Shown here: piece by piece, positions 27,604 through 35,784 of the stretch | Layout: the number at the start of each line of letters is the position of its first letter | Position numbering within the stretch: position 1 is the stretch's first letter | Source: Kiritimatiellia bacterium | GTDB taxonomy: Bacteria > Verrucomicrobiota > Kiritimatiellia > JAAZAB01 | Assembly: GCA_028718125.1 (NCBI GenBank) | Contig: JAQUMN010000012.1 | Coordinates: forward strand, 1 to 64,000 | Length of the DNA stretch: 64,000 bases | Reading direction: 5' to 3' | The notes under the pieces: generated by a model | Seen by the model: the letters and a program-made list of their open reading frames with translations, nothing else | Database searches by the model: none | Told to the model about the DNA's origin: nothing | Program-made: the position numbers and the translations under genes

Positions 27604-29496
27604 ATGTCTTCCGATTGTTCCATTCATGTGCTGTCGGATGTCGTGGCGAATAAGATCGCCGCCGGCGAGGTGGTGGAGCGCCCGGCTTCCGTGCTCAAGG
27701 AGCTGGTCGAAAATGCGCTGGACGCGGGAGCGACCCGGATTGACGTGGCAATTGTCTGCGGCGGGCGCACGCTCGTGGGGGTGAATGACAACGGCCGCGG
27801 CATGACCCGGGATGACGCCCTCCTGTCGGTGGAGCGGCATGCCACCAGCAAAATCCGGGATGTAGACGATCTGGAAAGGATTGCCACCCTGGGATTTCGC
27901 GGCGAGGCGCTGGCGGCGATTTCTTCGGTGGCGCGGTTCCGGCTCTGCACACGGCGCGCCGCCGATCTGATGGGCGTCGAACTCATCATGGCGGCGGGGA
28001 AAATCCAGGAGGTGCGCGATGCGGGCTGTCCGCCAGGCACTTCCGTGGAAGTGCGCCACTTGTTTTTCAATGTGCCCGCCCGGCGTAAATTCTTGCGTTC
28101 GGAGCAAACGGAGCTGGTGCATCTCCGGCAAGTGTTCATGACCTACGCCATAGCGCATCCCGCCGTCGGTATGAAGTTGACGGTGGATGACCGCCTGATT
28201 ACCAGCCTGGCGCCGGGCGCGACTTTTGAAGAGCGCCTGCGGGACTTGTTTTCCTTTGTATCGCCTTCGGACCTACGGCCTGTGAATTATGCCGCCGGCG
28301 GAATCCGCGTGACCGGCCACGTCGGTCTGCCGGCCGTTAGCCGTTCCGACCGCTCGGAGCAGTATGTTTTCATCAATGGGCGCCCGGCCGGCGCGCCGGT
28401 CGTCAGCGGCGCCATCCGGGAGGGCTACCACACGGTGTTGCCCCGGGACCGCTATCCGGTGGTATTTTTGTTTCTTGAGCTTGATCCTTCGCTGGTGGAT
28501 GTCAATGTGCATCCGACCAAACGCGAGGTTCGTTTCTATAGTCCCGGCGCGGTTCGTGAAGTCGTGACGGCGGCCGTGCGCCGGGCATTGACGCCCGGCG
28601 GCGATAGCGCCTTTGTACCGCAATCGGTCCGGCCTATATCTCCTTCAGTCGAAGGTCTGCCTGATCTTGACCGGATATTTTTGGGCCGCGATGGGCATCC
28701 GCCGTTAAAAGGTTTTGGGAGTTTCCCGGCCGCGCCCGGCGCACCCGGCGTACCGTGCGAGCGCCGGTTTCCCTATCCTCCTTGGCCGGCGCCTGCCCGC
28801 AACTCTGGAGCGGTAGCGACTGCCGGAATGCCGGCCGCAGCCGGTGTGCCCAATGCGCCGGCCGGACTTCGTGCCGGCGCCGAGGCGCCGATCGGTCTGC
28901 CGGATGCTTCCGCGCCGTGGGCCTGGTGCCGCATTCTGGGGCAGATCGGGGGGGTATATGTGGTGATGGAGACGGAGACCGGGTTAGCGCTTATGGATCC
29001 GCATGCCGCCCATGAGCGCGTATTATATGAGCGCTTTATGGCGCAGGTGACCCGGGGCCGGATTGAAAGCCAGGGCCTGTTGGTTCCCGAGACGGTGGAC
29101 CTGCCTTCACGGGATGCCCTGCGGGTGCGCCGACATCTCGACCTGTTGAAGCAGATGGGCTTCGGCATCGCCGAGTTCGGCGGCGACACATTTGTTGTGG
29201 ATGCCCTGCCGCTTTGTTTTCAGAGCACGGCGGCCCGGATTCTGCTGGCGGATATGGCGGCTATCCTGGAAACAGCCGGAGAGCAGCGGAGCGCCGGTCA
29301 TCTTCTGGAAGAACAGATTGCGCAAGCCGCCTGCAAGGCGGCTGTCAAGGCCCATTCGGTCCTGACGCGGGAAGAAATTGAGGACCTGGTAATGCAGTTG
29401 GCCAAAACCGAAATGCCATACACGTGCCCGCACGGCCGGCCGACCCTCATCCATACTTCATTTCAAGAGTTGGCGAAAAAATTCGGCCGTGAGTAA
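27604..29496 (+). CDS. mutL: DNA mismatch repair protein MutL
   Basis: 630 residues. The GHKL ATPase N-terminus is intact: VANKIAAGEVVERPASVLKE, ENALDAGAT, DNGRGM and GFRGEALAAI (about residue 98), then VNVHPTKREVRF. A Pro/Ala/Gly-rich linker spans about residues 340-440. The C-terminal dimer domain carries DPHAAHERVLYE, where endonuclease-type MutL has DQHAxxERxxYE, plus ACKAAVKA and CPHGRPT, both usual for the nicking type. The Q-to-P change at the first motif is a modest deviation. It acts with MutS to license excision of mismatches. Confidence 0.95.
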   Translation: MSSDCSIHVLSDVVANKIAAGEVVERPASVLKELVENALDAGATRIDVAIVCGGRTLVGVNDNGRGMTRDDALLSVERHATSKIRDVDDLERIATLGFRGEALAAISSVARFRLCTRRAADLMGVELIMAAGKIQEVRDAGCPPGTSVEVRHLFFNVPARRKFLRSEQTELVHLRQVFMTYAIAHPAVGMKLTVDDRLITSLAPGATFEERLRDLFSFVSPSDLRPVNYAAGGIRVTGHVGLPAVSRSDRSEQYVFINGRPAGAPVVSGAIREGYHTVLPRDRYPVVFLFLELDPSLVDVNVHPTKREVRFYSPGAVREVVTAAVRRALTPGGDSAFVPQSVRPISPSVEGLPDLDRIFLGRDGHPPLKGFGSFPAAPGAPGVPCERRFPYPPWPAPARNSGAVATAGMPAAAGVPNAPAGLRAGAEAPIGLPDASAPWAWCRILGQIGGVYVVMETETGLALMDPHAAHERVLYERFMAQVTRGRIESQGLLVPETVDLPSRDALRVRRHLDLLKQMGFGIAEFGGDTFVVDALPLCFQSTAARILLADMAAILETAGEQRSAGHLLEEQIAQAACKAAVKAHSVLTREEIEDLVMQLAKTEMPYTCPHGRPTLIHTSFQELAKKFGRE

Positions 29497-30040
29497 AGCC
29501 CCGTTGGCGGCTCCTGGCCTCCAGGTAGCGTTTCAGTCCGTCATAGGCGCGCTGGTAGCGTTCGCGGTCGCCGGCATTCATCCCCTCGGTTAACGTTTTT
29601 TGAATGTCGCGGAACGGCGCTTCGGCCATCCTGAAAAGATGGGCTACATCCTCGAGCAACTGTTCGCCGCCGCGTTCGAAACTGATGGTGTTGTTCGTTT
29701 TACCGTTGTGGTGCAGGAATTGCCAGAGAGCGCTCTTGCGATCCTTCAAGGCATGCTCATTTTCCATGATCACGCGGACAGAATATAGGTCGAACAGGAT
29801 CATGCGGATAAAAAGAAGGAACGGCAATTCCAGCGGAGAAGTGTGCGTGGCGTTGGCGGCCAGGGCGCCATGTTCCGCGGCGGACTGAAGGCAATACAGC
29901 GCGGCATCAATCTGCTGGGACTGCTGTTTGTAGGGCATACTGGCCTGGCAGGCGCTAAAGACCTCCGTGGCCTTTTCGAGAAACGCATCCCGACGCGCCA
30001 GGTGAACGGGACGATTAGTGTCATAGGTCTTGTTTTTCAT
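29447..30040 (-). CDS. Hypothetical protein, helical
   Basis: About 197 residues from ATG at 30040 (MKNKTYDTNRP), preceded by AAAGGG; a longer frame begins at 30085. It is mostly alpha-helical with many charged and aromatic residues (ELPFLLFIRMILFDLYSVRV, LWQFLHHNGK, LLEDVAHLFRMAEAPFRDIQ). There is no signal peptide, known motif or zinc site. It converges on mutL, and the 3' ends overlap by 50 bases. It is a believable gene because of its start, length and residue make-up, but I cannot assign a function. Confidence 0.6.
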   Translation of the reverse strand: MKNKTYDTNRPVHLARRDAFLEKATEVFSACQASMPYKQQSQQIDAALYCLQSAAEHGALAANATHTSPLELPFLLFIRMILFDLYSVRVIMENEHALKDRKSALWQFLHHNGKTNNTISFERGGEQLLEDVAHLFRMAEAPFRDIQKTLTEGMNAGDRERYQRAYDGLKRYLEARSRQRGFTHGRIFSPTLEMKYG

Positions 30041-30262
30041 GGGCCCTTTGACAAGGCGGCTGTGTCTGCCCGCAGCCTGCACCAAACGGTCAACGCTTGC
30101 AGAATAGAATACTTAATGCCATACTATGCCCAGCGTTTCAAGCGAAATATTGTAACTACGCGGAAGAAGTCGGAAATCAGCCTGTCTGCAGCGCTATGCG
30201 CGGCATTGCGGGCAGGGAGTCAGGATTCTGTTTCCTGGCTGCTTCCGTGAGAAGGTAATCCC

Positions 30263-31552
30263 ATGCTCGATATTAAACTCATCCGAGAGCGCGAAGCCGA
30301 GGTGCGCATGGCCCTGGAGCGGCGCGGGGCGGCGACTAATCTTGAAGCTCTTTTACAAGCCGATCAGAAGCGCCGCCGCCTGGTTACGGAAGTGGAATCC
30401 CTGAAGCGCCGGCGCAATGCGGCGTCGGAGGAAATCGGAAAATTAAAAAAAACCGGCCAGGACACCGCCGCCAGGCAAGTTGCCGTCAAGGCCATTGGCG
30501 CGCAAATTGCCGCTCTGGATGACCAGGTTCAGCAGATGGACCGGAAATTGAATTCCCTTTTGCTGATGATTCCCAATATGCCGCATAAGAGTGTGCCGGA
30601 TGGCAAAAGCGCGGCGGATAACCAGGTTGTGCGCACGTTTGGCGAACCGAAGCCTTTGGTTTTCAAGCCCAAGACGCACGCGGAATTGGGCGAAAGTTTG
30701 GGTCTTTTGGATTTCGGCCGCGCGGCCCGCATGGCCGGCGCCGGATTCCCGATGTATGTCGGCCTGGGCGCCCGGCTCGAACGTGCGCTGGTCCAGTTCA
30801 TGCTCGACCTGCATGTCAAGGAGCACGGCTATACGGAGGTGTCCACGCCGTTCGTCTGCAATTCAGCCGCCATGACCGGCACGGGGCAGTTGCCGAAGAT
30901 GGCCGAAGACATGTATTACATCCCCACGGATGACCTTTACCTGATCCCCACCGCCGAGGTGCCGGTCACCAATATTTACCGCGAGGAAATCATCGAACGG
31001 CCGCTCCCGATATACCTGACGGCGTATTCGCCCTGTTTCCGGCGCGAGGCCGGTTCGGCCGGCCGCGAAACGCGCGGGCTCATCCGGGTGCACCAGTTTG
31101 ACAAGGTCGAGATGGTGAAATTCGTGGAACCGGAAACATCCTACCAGGAACTGGAAACGCTTGTGGCCAATGCGGAGGACGTGCTTCAGCGCCTGGGCCT
31201 GACCTATCGCGTGCTGGCGCTCTGCGCGGGGGACATCAGCTTTGCGGCGGCCAAGTGTTACGACATCGAGCTCTGGGCGCCCGGCCAGGCAGCATGGCTG
31301 GAAGTGTCCTCCTGTAGCAATTTCGAATCCTTCCAGGCGCGCCGCGCCGGGATCCGTTACCGGACGAAGGCCAGAAAAGTGGACTATATCCACACCTTGA
31401 ATGGATCCGGCGTGGCCCTGGCGCGGCTGATGGTGGCCATCCTTGAAAACGGCCAGACCGCCGATGGCGCCATAATCCTGCCCGAAGCCATTGTGCCGTA
31501 TATGGGCGGACTTCGCCGCCTGGAGCCGGGACAAACGGGGACGAAACTTTAA
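30263..31552 (+). CDS. serS: Seryl-tRNA synthetase
   Basis: 429 residues, the expected length. The N-terminal antiparallel coiled-coil arm that holds tRNA-Ser runs to about residue 100. Class II motifs follow: RLERALVQFMLDLH (motif 1 region), TGQLPKMAEDMYYI, LIPTAEVPVTNIYREE, YSPCFRREAGSAGRETRGLI (motif 2) and NGSGVALARLMVAILEN (motif 3). Start at 30263 follows GAAGG at 30252-30256. The 222-base leader shows no T-box hallmarks. tilS follows in the same direction. Confidence 0.97.
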   Translation: MLDIKLIREREAEVRMALERRGAATNLEALLQADQKRRRLVTEVESLKRRRNAASEEIGKLKKTGQDTAARQVAVKAIGAQIAALDDQVQQMDRKLNSLLLMIPNMPHKSVPDGKSAADNQVVRTFGEPKPLVFKPKTHAELGESLGLLDFGRAARMAGAGFPMYVGLGARLERALVQFMLDLHVKEHGYTEVSTPFVCNSAAMTGTGQLPKMAEDMYYIPTDDLYLIPTAEVPVTNIYREEIIERPLPIYLTAYSPCFRREAGSAGRETRGLIRVHQFDKVEMVKFVEPETSYQELETLVANAEDVLQRLGLTYRVLALCAGDISFAAAKCYDIELWAPGQAAWLEVSSCSNFESFQARRAGIRYRTKARKVDYIHTLNGSGVALARLMVAILENGQTADGAIILPEAIVPYMGGLRRLEPGQTGTKL

Positions 31553-31554
31553 AG

Positions 31555-31675
31555 CGAACATCGAATGAAAGCAATGCGCTTGTAGGTTCGGCGTCTGTTT
31601 CTGTTCTTGTTTTTGCATTGGGAGTTGGGCGTTCGATGTTGGATGTTCGATGTTTTCTTCCGTTTTTCTTTTGTC
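31555..31675. repeat. Low-complexity spacer with a repeated GATGTT phrase
   Basis: Between serS and tilS the sequence contains GGGCGTTCGATGTTGGATG then TTCGATGTT, a tandem-like motif that recurs in many genomes of this phylum and gives spurious short reading frames on both strands. No promoter or terminator is evident. Confidence 0.4.
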
Positions 31676-33079
31676 ATGTTCCTCCATTCCGTCATCCAAA
31701 CCATTCGGCGCCACAACCTGCTCTCGCGCAGGCAGCATGTTCTGGTCGGAGTCTCGGGCGGCGCCGATTCCGTGGCCTTGCTTGCCGTGCTGCGGGATCT
31801 CGCCCCGGCATGGAAGCTCCGCCTGACGGTTGCCCATCTCAATCATGGAATTCGAGGCGCGGCGGCCGCCGCGGATGCTGCCTTTGTGGCGGACCTGGCT
31901 CGCCGCTGGAAATTGGTTTTTACCGGTGGCCGGATTAATGTGCCCGTCCAGGCGCGCCGGCAGGGAATTTCGCTGGAAATGGCCGGGAGAAAAGCGCGCT
32001 ACGCCTTTTTTGCCAGGGCGGCCCGTACCCATCATTGTGATGCAATAGCCACAGCCCATACGGCCGATGACCAGGCCGAAACGGTCCTGCTGAACCTGGC
32101 GCGCGGCGCCGGCGCGGCTGGCCTGGCGGGTATTCCCTATATTGGTTGGCATGGCGCCCTCAAGGTCGTACGGCCGCTTCGTGATGTGGAGCGCAAAAGC
32201 ATTGAGCGTTTTCTGGCGAGACGCCGTCTGGCCTGGCGCGAAGACGCCACCAATGCCGACCCCGCCTTCCTGCGCAATCGCGTCCGGCATGAAGTCCTGC
32301 CGTTCCTGGAGGAGCGGCTCAATCCCGAAATCCGCCGGGCTTTGCTGCGTGTCAGCGACATTCTGGCCGGGGAAAACGAGTGGTTGGAATTCCTGGCTGA
32401 TGAGATTTTCAAGCGCTGCCGTGTTCCCGGAAGAGGCAAGTTGTTAAATGCCCGTCCGCTGGCCGGTTTCCCGTTGGCGGCCCGGCGGCGCGTGTTGCGG
32501 CGCTGGCTGGAAGCATGCAAACTGGGCGCGGAGGCGCTGGGCTTTGACTCCATCGCACGCCTTGATAATCTGGTCAGCGATCGGCGCGGGGGTAGGGCGG
32601 TGACATTATCCGGTGGCTGGCTGGTTCGCCGGACGGGAGGCGTCCTGACATTATCCCGGCGTAACAATCCATCCGTGCGGGCATTTGCCGTGCGCCTGGT
32701 TGTGCCGGGGCAGACGCTGTTGCCGGGGCAGGATATCCGGATTACGGCATCCATTGGGCCCGGGATTGTGAGAGAGCGGCCGGCGTCTGTCGGCGCGCTG
32801 CCGGCGCGTGCTTCGCTCTCGCTGCGGGCCTGGCGCAAGCGGCGCCTGCTGGCGCGTTCATGGAAACCCGGGGACCGCATGCGGCCGCTGGGCATGCAAG
32901 GGACAAAGAAACTGCAGGATATCTTCAGTGACGGCAAGGTGCCGCCAGGCTTGCGGCATGGATTGCCGGTCATTGCCTGCGGGAGTGAAATTGTCTGGAT
33001 CCCCGGCTACCGCATTGCCCAGGGCTGGGAGGTGCGCGCGGACGAATCCTCGGCCCTGCAGCTGACCGTGGCGCCGTAA
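31676..33079 (+). CDS. tilS: tRNA(Ile)-lysidine synthase TilS
   Basis: 467 residues from ATG at 31676 (MFLHSVIQTIRR); an upstream in-frame ATG at 31607 would translate the repeat spacer. The PP-loop VLVGVSGGADSVALL binds ATP. HLNHGIRG, AHTADDQAETVLLNL and the LRNRVRHEVLPFL segment are family signatures. The C-terminal tRNA-recognition domain ends with GDRMRPLGMQGTKKLQDIF and DGKVPP. The enzyme converts C34 of tRNA-Ile(CAU) to lysidine, which is essential for reading AUA. A diverged second copy of its last ~170 bases and the downstream sequence occurs at 43403-43728. tilS is often followed by ftsH; here 12.7 kb separates them. Confidence 0.95.
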   Translation: MFLHSVIQTIRRHNLLSRRQHVLVGVSGGADSVALLAVLRDLAPAWKLRLTVAHLNHGIRGAAAAADAAFVADLARRWKLVFTGGRINVPVQARRQGISLEMAGRKARYAFFARAARTHHCDAIATAHTADDQAETVLLNLARGAGAAGLAGIPYIGWHGALKVVRPLRDVERKSIERFLARRRLAWREDATNADPAFLRNRVRHEVLPFLEERLNPEIRRALLRVSDILAGENEWLEFLADEIFKRCRVPGRGKLLNARPLAGFPLAARRRVLRRWLEACKLGAEALGFDSIARLDNLVSDRRGGRAVTLSGGWLVRRTGGVLTLSRRNNPSVRAFAVRLVVPGQTLLPGQDIRITASIGPGIVRERPASVGALPARASLSLRAWRKRRLLARSWKPGDRMRPLGMQGTKKLQDIFSDGKVPPGLRHGLPVIACGSEIVWIPGYRIAQGWEVRADESSALQLTVAP

Positions 33080-33170
33080 GCGCGGCGCTTTCGTTATCCC
33101 CCGCGCGATTTCAGCTTGCTGTTCAAGGCAATCGAAGGATGTTGCCGCTCGAAAAACATTGTTATTATTG

Positions 33171-33226
33171 TTGACCCACTGATAATATATGATACATTTT
33201 AATACATATTGATATTTCTGGGAGGG
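33171..33226 (+). promoter_or_regulatory. Likely promoter and ribosome site of the ten-gene operon
   Basis: TTGACC (33171-33176) and TACATT (33193-33198) are spaced 16 bases, a fair sigma-70-type pair in a sharply A/T-rich patch. A direct repeat ATACAT-TTTA-ATACAT (33192-33207) overlaps the -10 region and could be a DeoR operator. GGAGGG at 33221-33226 precedes the ATG at 33229. Assignment by eye only. Confidence 0.4.
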
Positions 33227-33228
33227 TT

Positions 33229-34005
33229 ATGAGGCATCCGGACATGCGCATCAACAAGTTGCTGGCAATCCTGCAAAAAAAAAGATTCCACAGCATTGAC
33301 GAGCTGAAAAAAAAGACCGGGACTTTGCATGCCACGATCCACCGGGATTTGAACGCCCTGGCGATGGAAGGCAAAATACGCAAAACTTATGGCGGGGTTG
33401 AAACGATCTCGGAAAAATATTCCACGCGCGAATACGACAAGCGCATAAACATTAATTCAGATCTAAAAATGGAGATCGCGCGAGCCGCGCTGAAATATAT
33501 AAGTCCTGGCGACCATGTTTTTCTGGATGCGTCATCAACCTGCTACTTCTTCGGCAGGGCCATTATGCAAAGCCGCATGAAGGCGATAACGATCGTAACT
33601 AATTCGCTGCACCTGTTGGCTGAATACCGGCAAAACGATTCGGCGGTCAAGCTTGTATCCACCGGCGGCAGTGTTGACCGCGAACTCGGCGCTTTTTTCG
33701 GCCTTTTTACCACCGATTTCATCATGCGGATCGGTGTCGCCAAAACGTTTATATCCGCCGCCGGTTGCACGATTGAAGGCGGGATCAGCACGACCAGCGA
33801 AGTTATTCTGGGAGCGCTGAAGGCGGCGATCGCCGCCGCGCCCCAACGGTATTGCCTCGTTGACAGCACCAAATTCGGCCGGGAATATCTTTTCAAGGTT
33901 GCCAAGCTTGACGTGTTCGGCGCAATTATCACCGATGGCGGAATTGGACAACAGCTGGCGCGTAAAATAAGGCAAGCAGGATTGCCTCTGGTTATAAACG
34001 GGTAG
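33229..34005 (+). CDS. DeoR-family transcriptional regulator
   Basis: 258 residues; ATG at 33244 (MRINKLLAILQ) is an alternative with better ribosome-site spacing. The N-terminal winged helix (HSIDELKKKTGTLHATIHRD then LNALAMEGKIRKTYGG) is DeoR-type. The C-terminal sugar-phosphate-binding domain has ISPGDHVFLDASSTCYFFGR, IVTNSLHLL and STGG, and ends with LVDSTKFGREYLFKVAKLD. Such proteins are repressors released by a phosphorylated sugar intermediate. As first gene of the operon it probably controls the nine genes behind it, and an intermediate made by one of the two kinases would be a natural inducer (inference). Confidence 0.9.
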   Translation: MRHPDMRINKLLAILQKKRFHSIDELKKKTGTLHATIHRDLNALAMEGKIRKTYGGVETISEKYSTREYDKRININSDLKMEIARAALKYISPGDHVFLDASSTCYFFGRAIMQSRMKAITIVTNSLHLLAEYRQNDSAVKLVSTGGSVDRELGAFFGLFTTDFIMRIGVAKTFISAAGCTIEGGISTTSEVILGALKAAIAAAPQRYCLVDSTKFGREYLFKVAKLDVFGAIITDGGIGQQLARKIRQAGLPLVING

Positions 34006-34014
34006 GGCCGTGAA

Positions 34015-34938
34015 ATGGATGTGAAAGCCGACAAAATTAAAAGATATGACATAGCCGCCCTGGGATTCTGCGCCATCGACCATCTTTGCCTGATTCCGAA
34101 AATTCCCGAAGACGGCAAAGTGGAAATCAGCGAGCTTTTGATCTGTGGCGGCGGGCCGGCGGCAACGGCGGCCTTTGCGGCGGCGCGGCTGGGCGCCCGG
34201 ACGGCGTATCTTGGAGCCGTCGGAGATGACGCCAGCGGAAGACAGGTCCTGAAGGAACTGAAAAATGCAAACGTCGATGTTTCGGGGGTGATGATACGGC
34301 CGGGCGCAATTTCGCCGGCAGGATATTGCTGGGTTGAACAAAACACCGGCAGGCGGAGCATCGCCTGGTCAAGGGGCAGTGTTAAAGCTTTGCGGGCGAA
34401 TGAAGCGAAAGAAGCGCTGATCCGTTCCAGCCGGATACTGCTTCTGGACGGGCATCATCCTGAAGCCGCCATTCGCGCGGCAAAGCTGGCAAGAAAACAT
34501 GGAGCTAAAGTGCTGCTTGACGGGGGTACTTTCCGCCTGCCCATGAAAGCTTTAATGGCTTTAAGCGATGTTGTCATTGCCTCGGAGGCGTTTGCCGGGC
34601 AGATGACGGGCAGGGATGATGTTAAGTCCGCGCTGATGAAAATTTACGAATATGGCCCGGACTGGGCGGTCGTGACGCTGGGTGCGCAAGGCGCGGTTGC
34701 TTACAACGGCAAAAAATTCATGGCGCAAAAAGCGTTCAAGGTCAACGTGGTTGACACCACCGGAGCGGGGGACGTGTATCACGGGGCTTTTGCGTATAAA
34801 TATCTATCGTGCCCGGACCTGGCGGAGATCATGCGGTTTTCAGCGGCCGTTGCCGCGATGAAATGCCGGAAACTCGGCGGACGATGCGGCATCCCGGAAA
34901 TAAAGGAAGTTGAAGGATTCATGCGCAAGCGGGCATAG
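34015..34938 (+). CDS. PfkB/ribokinase-family sugar kinase
   Basis: 307 residues, starting 9 bases after the regulator's stop. PfkB signatures: the GGGPAATAAFAAARLG substrate loop, YLGAVGDDASGRQVL and, near the end, VVDTTGAGDVYHGAFAYKYL with catalytic Asp253. DTTGAGD.YHGAF resembles sulfofructose kinase YihV and related ketose kinases more than IolC (5-dehydro-2-deoxygluconokinase). The substrate is unknown, but in this operon it could phosphorylate the product of the IolB-like isomerase or of the dehydrogenase. Cytoplasmic, ATP-dependent. Confidence 0.88.
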   Translation: MDVKADKIKRYDIAALGFCAIDHLCLIPKIPEDGKVEISELLICGGGPAATAAFAAARLGARTAYLGAVGDDASGRQVLKELKNANVDVSGVMIRPGAISPAGYCWVEQNTGRRSIAWSRGSVKALRANEAKEALIRSSRILLLDGHHPEAAIRAAKLARKHGAKVLLDGGTFRLPMKALMALSDVVIASEAFAGQMTGRDDVKSALMKIYEYGPDWAVVTLGAQGAVAYNGKKFMAQKAFKVNVVDTTGAGDVYHGAFAYKYLSCPDLAEIMRFSAAVAAMKCRKLGGRCGIPEIKEVEGFMRKRA

Positions 34939-34981
34939 GCGCAAGCGCGCGCGATTTCACTAAAAAAAGGATGAGGCCACC

Positions 34982-35776
34982 ATGAATTATCTCAGAAAAT
35001 ATATAAATGCGCCGGGATTTACTAAAATCGTTAAAAAAAACGATATGGGCTTGAAACTCACGGAGTTCGGGCTGATCAAGCTGCGCAGCGGCGAAGAATA
35101 CGCGGCCTTTAACGGCGCAAATGAAACGGCTCTGGTCGTATTGGGCGGGCGCTGCAGGTTGCAGGGCGATGGTTTTCTGTTCGAAAACGTCGGCGATCGA
35201 AAGGATGTTTTTAGCGGCAAGCCGCATGCCGTTTATCTTCCCTGCCGGACAAACTATGCAATCAAAGCGCTAACGAACCTTGAAGTGGCGTGGACACAAT
35301 CGCCGGCCGGCCTGGCGGCCAAGCCGTGCCATATCCGGCCGGAAAAGGTGTCCTCCGTATCCATCGGGAAAAACAGTTTTTTGAGAACGGCACAAATGAT
35401 AATTGACGAAGGTTTCAGCTCGAATCATTTTATCATCGGCGAGGCGCAGGTTCCCGCCGGGAACTGGGCCAGTTACCCGCCCCACCGGCATGATTTTGAT
35501 AATCTGCCGGAAGAAGTGGACATGGAGGAAATCTACTTCTTCCGGTTCAATCCGGAGCAGGGGTTCGGCATCCAGAAGATCTATACCGGCAACCGGGGCA
35601 TTGATGAAACCTATACGATTCAGAACAATGATACGGTCGGGATCCCGCAAGGCTATCACCCGGTAGCGTGCGCGCCCGGATATTCAATGTATTATCTCTG
35701 GATCATGACGGGCAACAACCGGAGGTTCCTTTCCTATAAGGATCCCGCCCATGCCTGGGTTGCCGCGAAAGGCTAG
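34982..35776 (+). CDS. iolB: 5-deoxy-glucuronate isomerase (IolB) homologue
   Basis: 264 residues; GGATGAGG precedes the ATG. Double-cupin protein with the IolB signature GNWASYPPHRHD (metal ligands His168 and His170), EEIYFFRFNPEQGFGIQ, DETYTIQNNDTVGIPQGYHP and APGYSMYYLWIM. IolB converts 5-deoxy-glucuronate to 5-dehydro-2-deoxygluconate in myo-inositol breakdown. The similarity is strong through the second cupin. The surrounding operon lacks recognisable IolC, IolD and IolJ, so it may work on a related deoxy-uronate. Metal ligands appear intact. Confidence 0.87.
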   Translation: MNYLRKYINAPGFTKIVKKNDMGLKLTEFGLIKLRSGEEYAAFNGANETALVVLGGRCRLQGDGFLFENVGDRKDVFSGKPHAVYLPCRTNYAIKALTNLEVAWTQSPAGLAAKPCHIRPEKVSSVSIGKNSFLRTAQMIIDEGFSSNHFIIGEAQVPAGNWASYPPHRHDFDNLPEEVDMEEIYFFRFNPEQGFGIQKIYTGNRGIDETYTIQNNDTVGIPQGYHPVACAPGYSMYYLWIMTGNNRRFLSYKDPAHAWVAAKG

Positions 35777-35784
35777 GTGCGTAT

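Noticed and set aside
30041-30262. T-box leader for serS
   Set aside because: No AG-rich specifier stem, T-box sequence or terminator/antiterminator pair was recognised.
31607-31675. Earlier start for tilS at 31607
   Set aside because: It would translate the repetitive spacer (HWELGVRCWMFDVFF); homology begins at the ATG at 31676.
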